This document shows positions 42,590 to 51,263 of a stretch of DNA of 64,000 nucleotides, in pieces; positions within the stretch are counted from its first letter, which is position 1, and every line of letters starts with the position of its first letter. The notes beneath the pieces were generated by a model. That model saw only the letters and a list, made by a program, of their open reading frames with translations. It was not told the origin of the DNA and did not search any database. Position numbers and translations under genes: made by a program. This DNA comes from DASWJZ01 sp963805325 (GTDB lineage: Bacteria > Pseudomonadota > Alphaproteobacteria > Rhizobiales > Afifellaceae): positions 1 to 64,000 of the forward strand of contig CAWDTS010000007.1 of NCBI GenBank assembly GCA_963805325.1. The letters run 5' to 3'.

Positions 42590-44440
42590 TCAGCCCACGA
42601 TCGGCCGGCAGGCGGCTTCAAGCCACGCGCGGTCCTCCGCCGAAAGCGTCGGCCAGCCGGAAAGCGCTCCGAAGACGCGCGTGTGATAGGCGTCGAGCCA
42701 GGCGAGCTCGGCCGCGCTCATCAGCAGCGGTTCGATCAGCCTGCGGTCGATGGGGCTGAGCGAAATCGTCTCGAAGGAATGCATCGGCCGGTCGCCGCCC
42801 GGAACCGGCTCGGCCTCGCGCACCACGATAAGGTTTTCGATGCGGATTCCGAAGTCGCCGGCGCGATAATAGCCGGGCTCGTTGGAGATGATCATGCCGG
42901 GCTCAAGCGGCGTGTGCCCGGTCTTGGCGATCCGTTGCGGCCCCTCATGCACGGAAAGGTAGGCGCCGACGCCGTGGCCCGTGCCGTGGTCGAAATCGAG
43001 GCCCGCCTGCCAGAGCGCTTGCCGTGCGAGCGTGTCGAGTTGCGCGCCGGTCGTGCCCTTCGGGAAGCGCGCCATGGCGATCGCGATGTGGCCCTTGAGG
43101 ACGCGCGTGAAACGGTCGCGGAAGAGGTCGAGCCGTTCGGGTGAGGGGGTTCCGACCGGCACGGTGCGCGTGACGTCGGTCGTCCCGTCCTGGTACTGCC
43201 CGCCGGAATCGATCAGGTAGAGGTCGCCGTCTTCGAGCTTGCGGTTGGTGCGCTCGGTGACGCGATAGTGGTTGATCGCGCCGTTCGGGCCGGTCGAGGA
43301 GATAGCGTCGAAGGAGAGGTCGACGAGCGGCACATTCTCTTCCGCTGCCGTTTCGGTGCGGAGCGCTTCGAGCTTCTTCGCCGCATCGATCTCGCTCAGC
43401 GATCCCGGCGCGCTCGTCTCCACGAAGCGCAGGAAGCGCAGCATCGCCACGCCGTCGCGAATGTGCGCGGCGCGCGCGCCTTGCAGCTCCGCCGTGTTCT
43501 TCTTCGCCTTCGGAAGGGCCACCGGATCGGCGGATTCGATGATCTTGCCGCCCGCCGCCTCGACAAGCCGCGCCACGGCCTCGGCCGACCCCAGCGGATC
43601 GTAAAGCACCTTGAGGCCCGATTCGCCGAGCTCGGTGAGCCGTGCGGAGAAGTCGCGCGCCTCGCGCACGTCGGCGAAGCCTTCGAGCCGGTCGCGCACG
43701 GCATTCGAGAGCTTGCGCCCGTCAATGAAAAGCTGCGGCCGGCCCTCGGCAGGGACCGACGCGAAGGCGAGCGGCGAGGGGGTGTGCGCGATATCGTTGC
43801 CGCGGATGTTGAAGAGCCAGGCGATCGACGCCGGGTCGGTCAGGATCGCCGCGTCGGCGCGCTTCTCCGCGACGATCTTCGCCGCCTCGGCGATCTTCTC
43901 TTCGACCGGCTTGCCGGCGAGCGCTTCCGGCTGCTCGACAACGCGCGCAGCGGGCGGCTCGGGCCGGTCGCTCCACACCGCGTCGAGCGGGTTCTCCTCG
44001 ACGGCGACGAGTTCCGCACCGGCCGCATCGAGGCCGCGTCTGATCTGGCGCACCTGCGCGCGCGTCATCAGCCATGGGTCGTAGCCGATGCGCGCACCCT
44101 CCGCCGCATTCTCCTTCAGCCAGCTGCCGACCGAAGTCTCCATCACCGCGACCCGCGCGAACACGTCGGTATCGACCTGCTCGGGCACCTGCAGCGTGTA
44201 GCGCCCGTCGACGAAGATCGCCGCCTTGTCGGAAAGCACGACCGCCGTGCCGGCGGAGCCTGTGAAGCCCGTCAGCCAGGCCAGCCGCTCGGAGGACTTC
44301 GGCACGTATTCGCCCTGATGCTCATCGGCGCGCGGCACGATGAAGCCATCGAGCTGCAGCTCTTTCAGTTTGGCGCGAAGCGCTTTCGCGCGCTCGGCGC
44401 CCCTGGTCGGATCGGTGGTATCGGCATAGCTCTGGAACAT
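42590..44440 (-). CDS. Xaa-Pro aminopeptidase (aminopeptidase P, three-domain form)
   Basis: 616 residues, cytoplasmic M24B metallopeptidase removing N-terminal residues ahead of proline. Two creatinase-like N-terminal domains (TGFTGSAGTAVVLSDKAAIF) precede the pita-bread catalytic domain. The metal ligands are in DSGGQYQDGTTDVTRTV (Asp, Asp), GHGVGAYLSVHEGPQ (His), MIISNEPGYYRAGDFG (Glu) and IRIENLIVV (Glu). The length matches eukaryotic-type AMPP1 homologues. Confidence 0.95.
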   Translation of the reverse strand: MFQSYADTTDPTRGAERAKALRAKLKELQLDGFIVPRADEHQGEYVPKSSERLAWLTGFTGSAGTAVVLSDKAAIFVDGRYTLQVPEQVDTDVFARVAVMETSVGSWLKENAAEGARIGYDPWLMTRAQVRQIRRGLDAAGAELVAVEENPLDAVWSDRPEPPAARVVEQPEALAGKPVEEKIAEAAKIVAEKRADAAILTDPASIAWLFNIRGNDIAHTPSPLAFASVPAEGRPQLFIDGRKLSNAVRDRLEGFADVREARDFSARLTELGESGLKVLYDPLGSAEAVARLVEAAGGKIIESADPVALPKAKKNTAELQGARAAHIRDGVAMLRFLRFVETSAPGSLSEIDAAKKLEALRTETAAEENVPLVDLSFDAISSTGPNGAINHYRVTERTNRKLEDGDLYLIDSGGQYQDGTTDVTRTVPVGTPSPERLDLFRDRFTRVLKGHIAIAMARFPKGTTGAQLDTLARQALWQAGLDFDHGTGHGVGAYLSVHEGPQRIAKTGHTPLEPGMIISNEPGYYRAGDFGIRIENLIVVREAEPVPGGDRPMHSFETISLSPIDRRLIEPLLMSAAELAWLDAYHTRVFGALSGWPTLSAEDRAWLEAACRPIVG

Positions 44441-44491
44441 GGCGCGCTCCTTAGCACAGCCCGGCTCGCGATTGCCAAGCGGGCAACGCCT

Positions 44492-45361
44492 TCAGGGCTT
44501 TTTGAACGCCAGCACCGACCAGCCGCCAAAGATATGCGCCGTCGTCAGCCGCAATCCTTGCGCCCGGTAGGAAGCGACGACGCGCTCGCGCTGATGCAAC
44601 AGGAGCCCGGAAAGCACCAGCGTTCCGCCTCTCGCAATGAGAGGGACAAGCCGCGGCGCCAACTGGCAGAGCGGCTCGGCGAGGATATTGGCGGCGACGA
44701 GATCGAAGGGCGCGCGGTCGCGGATGAGGCGCGCCTCGACGCCCGGACCGACAGCGAGGCGCAAAAGCCCGGCGACGCCGTTCCGTTGCGCATTGTCCCG
44801 CGCCACCGCGATTGCGATCGGATCGATATCGGTGGCGACGACCGGGCGCCTGAGCACCTTCGCCATCGCGATAGCAAGCACGCCGGAGCCGGTGCCGAGA
44901 TCGAGTGGGCGCAGAAAGCGGCGCCGGCGCATCAGCCGGTCGAGAACACAAAGAATCCCCGTCGTGGTCGCATGGTGGCCGGTTCCGAACGCCCTCCCGG
45001 CGTCGATCTCGATCCGCATCGCGGCGGCTGGAACGCGCCAGCGATCATGACTGCCATGCAGGAGGAAGCGGCCGGCCGCGATGGGCTTGAGCACTTTCAG
45101 CCCGGCGCCGACCCAGTCGGTCTCCGGCAGCTTTTCAACGCGAAGCGGTGCGCCGAAGGCGTCGGCGCCGAGCCGATCGCGCAGCTTCGTCGCGATGTCC
45201 TCCGCGCCCCCGTCTTCAAAATAGGCATCGACCGACCAGAGCCCATCGGCGCGCTCGTCGAGCGAAACGGCGACGCCGTCCTCGCCATAGTCGCGTTCCA
45301 GGAAATTCGAGATGCGCCGCGCTTCGGGAAAAGCGGCGGTGAGCGTGGCCTTCAATGTCAT
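44492..45361 (-). CDS. prmA: Ribosomal protein L11 methyltransferase
   Basis: 289 residues; SAM-dependent trimethylation of ribosomal protein L11. The N-terminal substrate-recognition domain (ERDYGEDGVAVSLDERADGL) is followed by the methylase: AFGTGHHATTTGILCVLDRL, RPLDLGTGSGVLAIAMAKVL and FDLVAANILAEPLCQLAPRL. The ATG at 45361 is divergent from the flavodoxin-fold gene. Confidence 0.95.
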   Translation of the reverse strand: MTLKATLTAAFPEARRISNFLERDYGEDGVAVSLDERADGLWSVDAYFEDGGAEDIATKLRDRLGADAFGAPLRVEKLPETDWVGAGLKVLKPIAAGRFLLHGSHDRWRVPAAAMRIEIDAGRAFGTGHHATTTGILCVLDRLMRRRRFLRPLDLGTGSGVLAIAMAKVLRRPVVATDIDPIAIAVARDNAQRNGVAGLLRLAVGPGVEARLIRDRAPFDLVAANILAEPLCQLAPRLVPLIARGGTLVLSGLLLHQRERVVASYRAQGLRLTTAHIFGGWSVLAFKKP

Positions 45362-45444
45362 CGCGGACGGGTCGCTTGCGGCACATCAATTCCTGTTGGT
45401 CGGGCGCTCTTCATAGTCGGTTTCGCGACTGATGGGAGCCCGGC

Positions 45445-46038
45445 GTGGCGAGACGCATTGTCATCATTCAGGGGCATCCGGACGCGAGTCGGGACCGCTT
45501 TTGCCGCGCCTTGGCGAGCGCTTATGAGAAAGGCGCGCGCGCCGCCGGCCACGACGTGCGGCGCGATCGAGGTCGCCGCGCTCAAGTTCGACTGCATCCG
45601 CTCGCAGTCCGAATGGCAGTCGGCCGCGCCCCCGCCGGACATCCTGCTTGCGCAGGACGATGTCCGCTGGGCCGAGCACATCGTCCTCTTTTACCCACTA
45701 TGGCTCGGGACGATGCCTGCGCTTCTAAGGCGTTTCTTGAACAGCTCCTGCGTCCCGGATTCGCGGTTCCTGACATCGAAGACGCCAGCAGGCTCCCGCC
45801 GGTCGGCCACCTCAAGGGCCGCCCGGCGCGCATCGTCGTGACGATGGGCATGCCGGCGCTCGCCTACCGCTGGTTCTTCGGCGCGCACAGCCTGAAGAGC
45901 CTCGAGCGCAACATCCTGAAATTCGTCGGCATCAAGCCGATCCGCGAGAGCCTCGTCGGCCTGGTCGCGGCGAAGGACGACGCGGGGCGCAAGCGCTGGC
46001 TTCAGAAAATGGAGGCGCTGGGGCGGGAGGGAGCGTAA
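45445..46038 (+). CDS. NAD(P)H-dependent flavodoxin-fold oxidoreductase, twice frameshifted in this sequence
   Basis: The ends match the NAD(P)H:quinone oxidoreductase/flavodoxin-like fold: IVIIQGHPDASRDRFCRALA at the N-terminus and RPARIVVTMGMPALAYRWFF near the C-terminus. The middle, in the frame as given, is nonsense. In another frame between ~45563 and ~45737 it reads IEVAALKFDCIRSQSEWQSA and HIVLFYPLWLGTMPALLRRF, which are the family's FMN-site sequences. One base is extra at 45562-45565 and one missing at 45737-45739, so the two errors cancel and leave an open frame. Corrected length about 197 residues. Confidence 0.85.
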   Translation: MARRIVIIQGHPDASRDRFCRALASAYEKGARAAGHDVRRDRGRRAQVRLHPLAVRMAVGRAPAGHPACAGRCPLGRAHRPLLPTMARDDACASKAFLEQLLRPGFAVPDIEDASRLPPVGHLKGRPARIVVTMGMPALAYRWFFGAHSLKSLERNILKFVGIKPIRESLVGLVAAKDDAGRKRWLQKMEALGREGA

Positions 46039-46044
46039 GTCCAG

Positions 46045-48429
46045 CTACGCCGCCTCGACGAAGCTATCCACCACCCGCTTCTGCCCGGCCTTGTCGAAAT
46101 CCACGGTGAGCTTGTTGCCGTCGACCGCGGCGACGGTGCCCGGCCCGAATTTCTGGTGGAACACGCGGTCGCCGGTCGCGAAGCGCGCAGTGCCGCCGAT
46201 GACGCTGCGGGCGACAAGCTCGCCTTCGATCGTCACCGGCTCGCGCTCCACGCGCTTGCGCGGATCGGTCTTCCCGGATTGGCCGCGGTTCGCTTGCGCG
46301 CGCTGCCAGCCGGGCGTGCGGTAGGCGGAGTTGAAGGGCTCCATGGTGTCGAAGCGCGAGACGCCGCCCATCCCTCCATAGCCGCCCATTCCGCCTGCGC
46401 CATAGCCGCCGTAGCTCGCCGGCTCCGACACTTCGACATGCCCCTCCGGCAGATCGTCGAGGAAGCGCGACGGCACGGTCGATTGCCAGAGCCCGTGCGT
46501 GCGGCGGTTGGCGACGAACCAGATTTTCGCGTGCTTCCGCGCGCGGGTGAGGCCGACGTAAGCCAGCCGCCGCTCCTCTTCGAGACCCGCTTTGCCGTTC
46601 TCGTCGATGGTGCGCTGCGAGGGGAAGAGTCCTTCCTCCCAGCCGGGGAGATAGACGATGTCGAACTCCAGCCCCTTCGCCGAATGCAGCGTCATGATGG
46701 AGACGGCCTCGTCGTTCTCGCCGCGCTCCGCGTCCATCACCAGCGCGACATGCTCCAGGAAGGCGGGGAGGGAATCGTACTCCCCCATGTTGTTGACGAG
46801 CTCTTTAAGGTTCTCGAGCCGCCCCGGCGCGTCCGCCGAGCGGTCCATCTGCCACATCTCCGTGTAGCCGGATTCCTCCAGGATCATCTCGGCGAGATCG
46901 ATGTGGCGCATGGTGTCGACGAGGCTCGTCCAGCGCCCAAAGCTTTTGACGAGATCGCCGAGCGCCTGCCTCTGCTTCGGCTTGATCTCCTCCGTCACCA
47001 CCAGTTCGCCCGCCGCCGCCATCAAGGGGACATTGCGGGCGCGGGCATGGCCGTGGATGAACTGGATGGTGGAAGCGCCGAGGCCACGCTTCGGCGTGTT
47101 GACGATGCGCTCGAACGCGAGATCGTCGGCCGGATTGACGGTGGCGCGGAGATAGGCGAGCGCGTCGCGGATCTCCATGCGCTCGTAGAAGCGCGGGCCG
47201 CCGATGACGCGGTAGTTCAACCCGAGCGTGATGAAGCGGTCTTCGAACTCGCGCATCTGGTAGGAGGCGCGCACCAGGATCGCCATGTCGTTGAGCGAGA
47301 CGCCCTGTCGCTGCAACTGCTCGATGTCCTCGCCGATGGCGCGCGCTTCCTCCGAGGAATCCCAGCCGGATGTGACGGCAACTCGCGCGCCCATCTCGGC
47401 CGTGTCGGTGAAGAGCGTCTTGCCGAGCCTCCCTTCGTTGTGCGCGATGAGCCCGGAGGCGGCGGCGAGGATGTGACCGGTCGAGCGGTAGTTGCATTCG
47501 AGGCGGATCACCGTCGCGCCGGGGAAGTCGCGCTCGAAGCGCAGGATGTTGTCGACCTCCGCGCCGCGCCAGCCATAGATCGACTGGTCGTCGTCGCCGA
47601 CGCAGCAGATGTTCTTGTTCTCCTGCGCGAGCAGCCTCAGCCACAGATACTGCGCGACGTTGGTGTCCTGGTATTCGTCGACGAGCATGTAGCGGAAGCG
47701 CTTCTGGAAATCGGCGAGCACGTCCGGGTGCTCGCGGAAGAGCCGGAGACATTCGAGAAGCAGGTCGCCGAAATCGGCGGCGTTCAGCGTCTTCAGCCGC
47801 TGCTGGTATTCCGCATAGAGCTCGCGCCCCTTGCCGTTCGCGTAAGCGTAAGCCTCACCGTCCGGGATCTTGTCGGGCGTGAGGCCGCGGTTCTTCCAGC
47901 CGTCGATGGCGGAAGCGAGCTGGCGCGCCGGCCAGCGCTTCTCGTCGATGTTGTTGGCCGTGATGAGCTGCTTCAGGAGCCGGATCTGGTCGTCGGTGTC
48001 GAGGATCGTGAAATCGGTCCGAAGCCCCACCAACTCCGCATGCCGGCGCAGGATCTTCACGCCGATCGAATGGAACGTGCCGAGCCACGGCATGCCTTCG
48101 GCGCGCTCTTCGCCGATCAGCTTGCCGATGCGGAGTTTCATTTCCCGCGCCGCCTTGTTGGTGAAGGTCACGGCGAGGATTTGCGAAGGGAAGGCGCGGC
48201 CCGTCGCGAGGATATGGGCGATGCGCGATGTCAGAACGCGCGTCTTGCCGGTGCCCGCTCCGGCCAGGACAAGCAGCGGCCCGTCCGTGTGCTCAACCGC
48301 CTTGCGCTGCTCCGGATTGAGCTTTTCGAGCCACGGCTTGGCGCTCCCCGCGAGCGCGCGCGCGCCGATGCCGCCCGGCCGCGGGGCGGGGAGGTCGGCA
48401 GAATCTTCGCGGCGGGCGGTTTCCGTCAT
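46045..48429 (-). CDS. ATP-dependent DNA helicase UvrD/PcrA
   Basis: 794-residue SF1A 3'-5' helicase for nucleotide-excision and mismatch repair. Motif I is LVLAGAGTGKTRVLTSRIAH, motif II YMLVDEYQDTN, motif III CVGDDDQSIYGWRGA, motif IV VIRLECNYRST, motif V SIMTLHSAKGLEFDIVYLPG and motif VI RRLAYVGLTRARKHAKIW. A Gly-rich linker (YGGYGAGGMGGYGGM) and the C-terminal Tudor-like domain (RVFHQKFGPGTVAAVDGNKL) complete the UvrD/PcrA architecture. The stop lies six bases from the convergent flavodoxin-fold gene. Confidence 0.95.
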   Translation of the reverse strand: MTETARREDSADLPAPRPGGIGARALAGSAKPWLEKLNPEQRKAVEHTDGPLLVLAGAGTGKTRVLTSRIAHILATGRAFPSQILAVTFTNKAAREMKLRIGKLIGEERAEGMPWLGTFHSIGVKILRRHAELVGLRTDFTILDTDDQIRLLKQLITANNIDEKRWPARQLASAIDGWKNRGLTPDKIPDGEAYAYANGKGRELYAEYQQRLKTLNAADFGDLLLECLRLFREHPDVLADFQKRFRYMLVDEYQDTNVAQYLWLRLLAQENKNICCVGDDDQSIYGWRGAEVDNILRFERDFPGATVIRLECNYRSTGHILAAASGLIAHNEGRLGKTLFTDTAEMGARVAVTSGWDSSEEARAIGEDIEQLQRQGVSLNDMAILVRASYQMREFEDRFITLGLNYRVIGGPRFYERMEIRDALAYLRATVNPADDLAFERIVNTPKRGLGASTIQFIHGHARARNVPLMAAAGELVVTEEIKPKQRQALGDLVKSFGRWTSLVDTMRHIDLAEMILEESGYTEMWQMDRSADAPGRLENLKELVNNMGEYDSLPAFLEHVALVMDAERGENDEAVSIMTLHSAKGLEFDIVYLPGWEEGLFPSQRTIDENGKAGLEEERRLAYVGLTRARKHAKIWFVANRRTHGLWQSTVPSRFLDDLPEGHVEVSEPASYGGYGAGGMGGYGGMGGVSRFDTMEPFNSAYRTPGWQRAQANRGQSGKTDPRKRVEREPVTIEGELVARSVIGGTARFATGDRVFHQKFGPGTVAAVDGNKLTVDFDKAGQKRVVDSFVEAA

Positions 48430-48583
48430 TCAAGCCTTGGGAAGAGGGCAAGCCGTCGATTCGGCTCTCCCCGTGAACAATAGGGCAACGAAGCCGTTGA
48501 TGCGAGGGACGCCGGGAGGCCTCGGGCGTTACGATCGTATATAGGATGCCTCAACGTTGTTGGCGGGCGGAAGAGACGAGAAA

Positions 48584-49102
48584 ATGGCGATGGAAACGAA
48601 GGTGGAGCGCTTCCAGTTCAAGCCCGACGGCGAGATTCCGAACAATCCGCTGCCGCTCCTCCTTTATCCCCAGGCGCTTTCGCCAACGCTTCAGACCGCG
48701 AGTGCGGCGCAGGCGCTTTTCCGCGAGAACGATTGGGTCGGCAACTGGGTCGACGGCGTCTTCGACTTTTGGCACTTCCACGTCACCGGGCACGAGGTGC
48801 TCGGCTGTGTCGCCGGCGAAGCAGAGATCGGCTTCGGCGGCGACAGCGGGATCGAGGTGACCTTCAAAGCCGGCGATGTCGTCGCGATTCCCGCAGGCGT
48901 CGGCCACAAGCGGCTCTCCGAAAAGCGCGGCGGGTTCACGATCGTCGGCGGCTATCCGCCGGGCCAGAGCGGCCGGATCACGCGGCCGGGCGAATATCCG
49001 CTTGCCGAGGCGCAGCGCCTGATCGCCGCACTCGATCTTCCGCGCGGCGATCCGGTCTCCGGCCCAAAGGGCCTGCTGATCGAAGCGTGGAACGCTAACT
49101 AA
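48584..49102 (+). CDS. Cupin domain protein (YjlB-like)
   Basis: 172 residues with one conserved cupin beta barrel: GVFDFWHFHVTGHEVLGCVA (metal-ligand His pair and Glu) and FKAGDVVAIPAGVGHKRLSE (third His). Members of this group are of unknown function; oxygenase or isomerase roles have been suggested. Start ATG 48584 (MAMETKVERF); an in-frame TTG further up gives an unlikely leader. Confidence 0.86.
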   Translation: MAMETKVERFQFKPDGEIPNNPLPLLLYPQALSPTLQTASAAQALFRENDWVGNWVDGVFDFWHFHVTGHEVLGCVAGEAEIGFGGDSGIEVTFKAGDVVAIPAGVGHKRLSEKRGGFTIVGGYPPGQSGRITRPGEYPLAEAQRLIAALDLPRGDPVSGPKGLLIEAWNAN

Positions 49103-49281
49103 CCGGCAAGCATCTGCGGCCGTTCGGGCGGAGAATCCCCAGTTTGTCGCCTTGACCCGACCCCGCTCACGGTGCAGGACGTGCGGGCCTCCCGGCACCC
49201 GGCGCCGCACTCTCTTTTCCGCGACATTCGTCGTCCGACGCCGCTTTGCCCGTGTCGAGGCCAAGTGACGGGAAAGATAAA

Positions 49282-51099
49282 GTGACGGATCTGCCAGCCG
49301 ACGCGAAGGTTCCAACTCCTCCCGCCGCCATCGCCGAGAACGAACCGCAAGATCGGGTGTTGAGCCTCCCGGTTCTCTGCTCCGTCGCATTTTTGATCGG
49401 CGCGGTTGCCGCCGCAGGCGCGGTCATCTTCCGCTACATGATCTCGGTGGTGCACAATCTCTTCTTCAACGGCATCCTGTCCTTCCATTACGACGCCAAC
49501 CATTTCGAGCCGGCGAGCCCGTTCGGGGCGCTCATCATCCTCGCGCCTGTGATCGGCGGCCTGATCGTCGTGTTCCTGGTGCAGACTTTTGCGCCGGAGG
49601 CGAAGGGCCACGGCGTGCCGGAGGTGATGTACGCCGTCTACCACAACAACGGCAACGTCCGCGGCATCGTGGCGGTGGTGAAGTCGATCGCCTCGGCGAT
49701 CTCGATCGGAAGCGGCGCGTCGGTCGGGCGGGAGGGCCCGATCATCCAGATCGGCGCCTCCTTCGGATCGACCATCGCGCGGGCGTTGAACCTCGCGCGC
49801 TGGCAGAAGATCACGCTGCTTTCGGCGGGCGCTGGCGCGGGCATCGCCGCCACCTTCAACACGCCGCTCGGCGGGGTCATGTTCGCGATCGAGCTGCTTC
49901 TTCCCGAGGTGAGCGCGCGCACGTTTTTGCCCGTCGTCGTGGCGACCGCGACCGCCACCTATCTCGGCCGCATCGCCTTCGGGCTCGATCCGGCGTTCTT
50001 CGTGCCGCTTTCCTTCGCGCATCCGCAGGAGGCGATCAACGCGCTGCAACTCGCAGCCTTCGCTATCCTGGGCGTCCTCGCCGGCGTCGCCTGTTGGGCG
50101 TTCATCAGGTTTCTCGCCTATTGCGAGGACCTGTTCCCGACGCTTCCCGGCAATGCCTACACGCAGAACATCATCGGCATGCTGCTGATCGGCCTGCTGA
50201 GCTACGGCTTCGTGCTCACGACCGGCCAGCCGCACACCTCGGGCGTCGGCTACGCCACCATCCAGGAGATCGTGAGCAACGGGCACTACACCATCCTACT
50301 CTTCATCGCGCTGCTCCTCGGCAAGGTGGCGGCGACGGCGCTCAGTCTCGGATCGGGCGCTTCGGGCGGCGTCTTCTCGCCGTCACTGTTCATCGGTGCG
50401 TCGCTTGGCGGCGCCGTCGGCGCAATCGGGGCGTTCGTCGACCCGTCGGCGGGGTTCTCGATTCCGGAATTCGCGGTGGTCGGCATGGGCGCGGTGGTCG
50501 GCGGTGCGACCGGCGCCTCGATGACCGCGATCGTGATGATCTTCGAGATGACGCGCGACTACAACGTCATCGTGCCGCTGGTGCTGGCGGTGGCGCTCTC
50601 GGTCGGCGTTCGCCGCTGGCTCGTCGCCGAGAACATCTACACCATCAAGCTCAGGAACCGCGGACGCCCCATCCCCACCATCCGCCACACCAACATGTAC
50701 CTGGTGCAGCAGGCCCGCGACCTGATGAGCGCGCGCTTCGTCGTGCTCCCGGTGGAGACGACGATCGAGGCCGCGCTGAGCGTCGTCGGCGAAAAGCCCG
50801 CCGGATCGCATATCGTGGTGACCGACGAGGGCCGCATTCTCGGCTTCGTGCGGTTCGGCTCGGTTCCCTACAAGCCGGCGCACAACAAGCAGACGCTCCG
50901 CGATATCGTCTCCACCGATTTCGTGATCGCTCCGGAGACGAGTATCTTGAACACGATCGTGACCCGCATGAACCGGCGCGAGAGAAGCTTCGCGATCGTG
51001 GTCAAGCCGGCCGGCGCCGTGCCGCGGCCGGACGACGTTGTCGGCGTGATCGATTCGCCGGAAATTGCAGCAGCGGTGATCCGCAACCACTACGCCTGA
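49282..51099 (+). CDS. ClC-family chloride channel/antiporter with CBS pair
   Basis: About 605 residues with the two inverted halves of the ClC fold. Selectivity and gating motifs: AKGHGVPEVMYA in place of GSGIP, GASVGREGPIIQIGASFGS with the gating Glu, and SLGSGASGGVFSPSLFIGA. The C-terminal ~150 residues form a CBS pair (ARDLMSARFVVLPVETTIEA and LRDIVSTDFVIAPETSI). The gating Glu suggests a Cl-/H+ exchanger. GTG 49282 is chosen for its upstream GGGA; TTG 49246 would add 12 residues. Confidence 0.93.
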   Translation: MTDLPADAKVPTPPAAIAENEPQDRVLSLPVLCSVAFLIGAVAAAGAVIFRYMISVVHNLFFNGILSFHYDANHFEPASPFGALIILAPVIGGLIVVFLVQTFAPEAKGHGVPEVMYAVYHNNGNVRGIVAVVKSIASAISIGSGASVGREGPIIQIGASFGSTIARALNLARWQKITLLSAGAGAGIAATFNTPLGGVMFAIELLLPEVSARTFLPVVVATATATYLGRIAFGLDPAFFVPLSFAHPQEAINALQLAAFAILGVLAGVACWAFIRFLAYCEDLFPTLPGNAYTQNIIGMLLIGLLSYGFVLTTGQPHTSGVGYATIQEIVSNGHYTILLFIALLLGKVAATALSLGSGASGGVFSPSLFIGASLGGAVGAIGAFVDPSAGFSIPEFAVVGMGAVVGGATGASMTAIVMIFEMTRDYNVIVPLVLAVALSVGVRRWLVAENIYTIKLRNRGRPIPTIRHTNMYLVQQARDLMSARFVVLPVETTIEAALSVVGEKPAGSHIVVTDEGRILGFVRFGSVPYKPAHNKQTLRDIVSTDFVIAPETSILNTIVTRMNRRERSFAIVVKPAGAVPRPDDVVGVIDSPEIAAAVIRNHYA

Positions 51100-51263
51100 G
51101 GCACCCCTCCCGGGTTGCAGGGACGCAATCCGGCCGCATTCCCGGTGGAACTCGCGGGGCGGCGCACTGGCGCCTTCACGTTTGCGAAATCGCGCTGGCG
51201 CTTTGGACAGCGGAGGAGTCTTCTTGCTATTTTCGGCGGGCGGGCGAAGGGCGGATTGAGTCC

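Noticed and set aside
43268..45841. An 857-codon open frame on the plus strand
   Set aside because: It is antisense to the well-supported aminopeptidase P and prmA genes and is rich in Arg/Ala from GC-rich codon shadow. Only its last ~60 codons are real, as the out-of-frame middle of the flavodoxin-fold gene.
46156..48483. A 775-codon open frame on the plus strand
   Set aside because: It mirrors the UvrD/PcrA gene on the other strand and has no recognisable motif.
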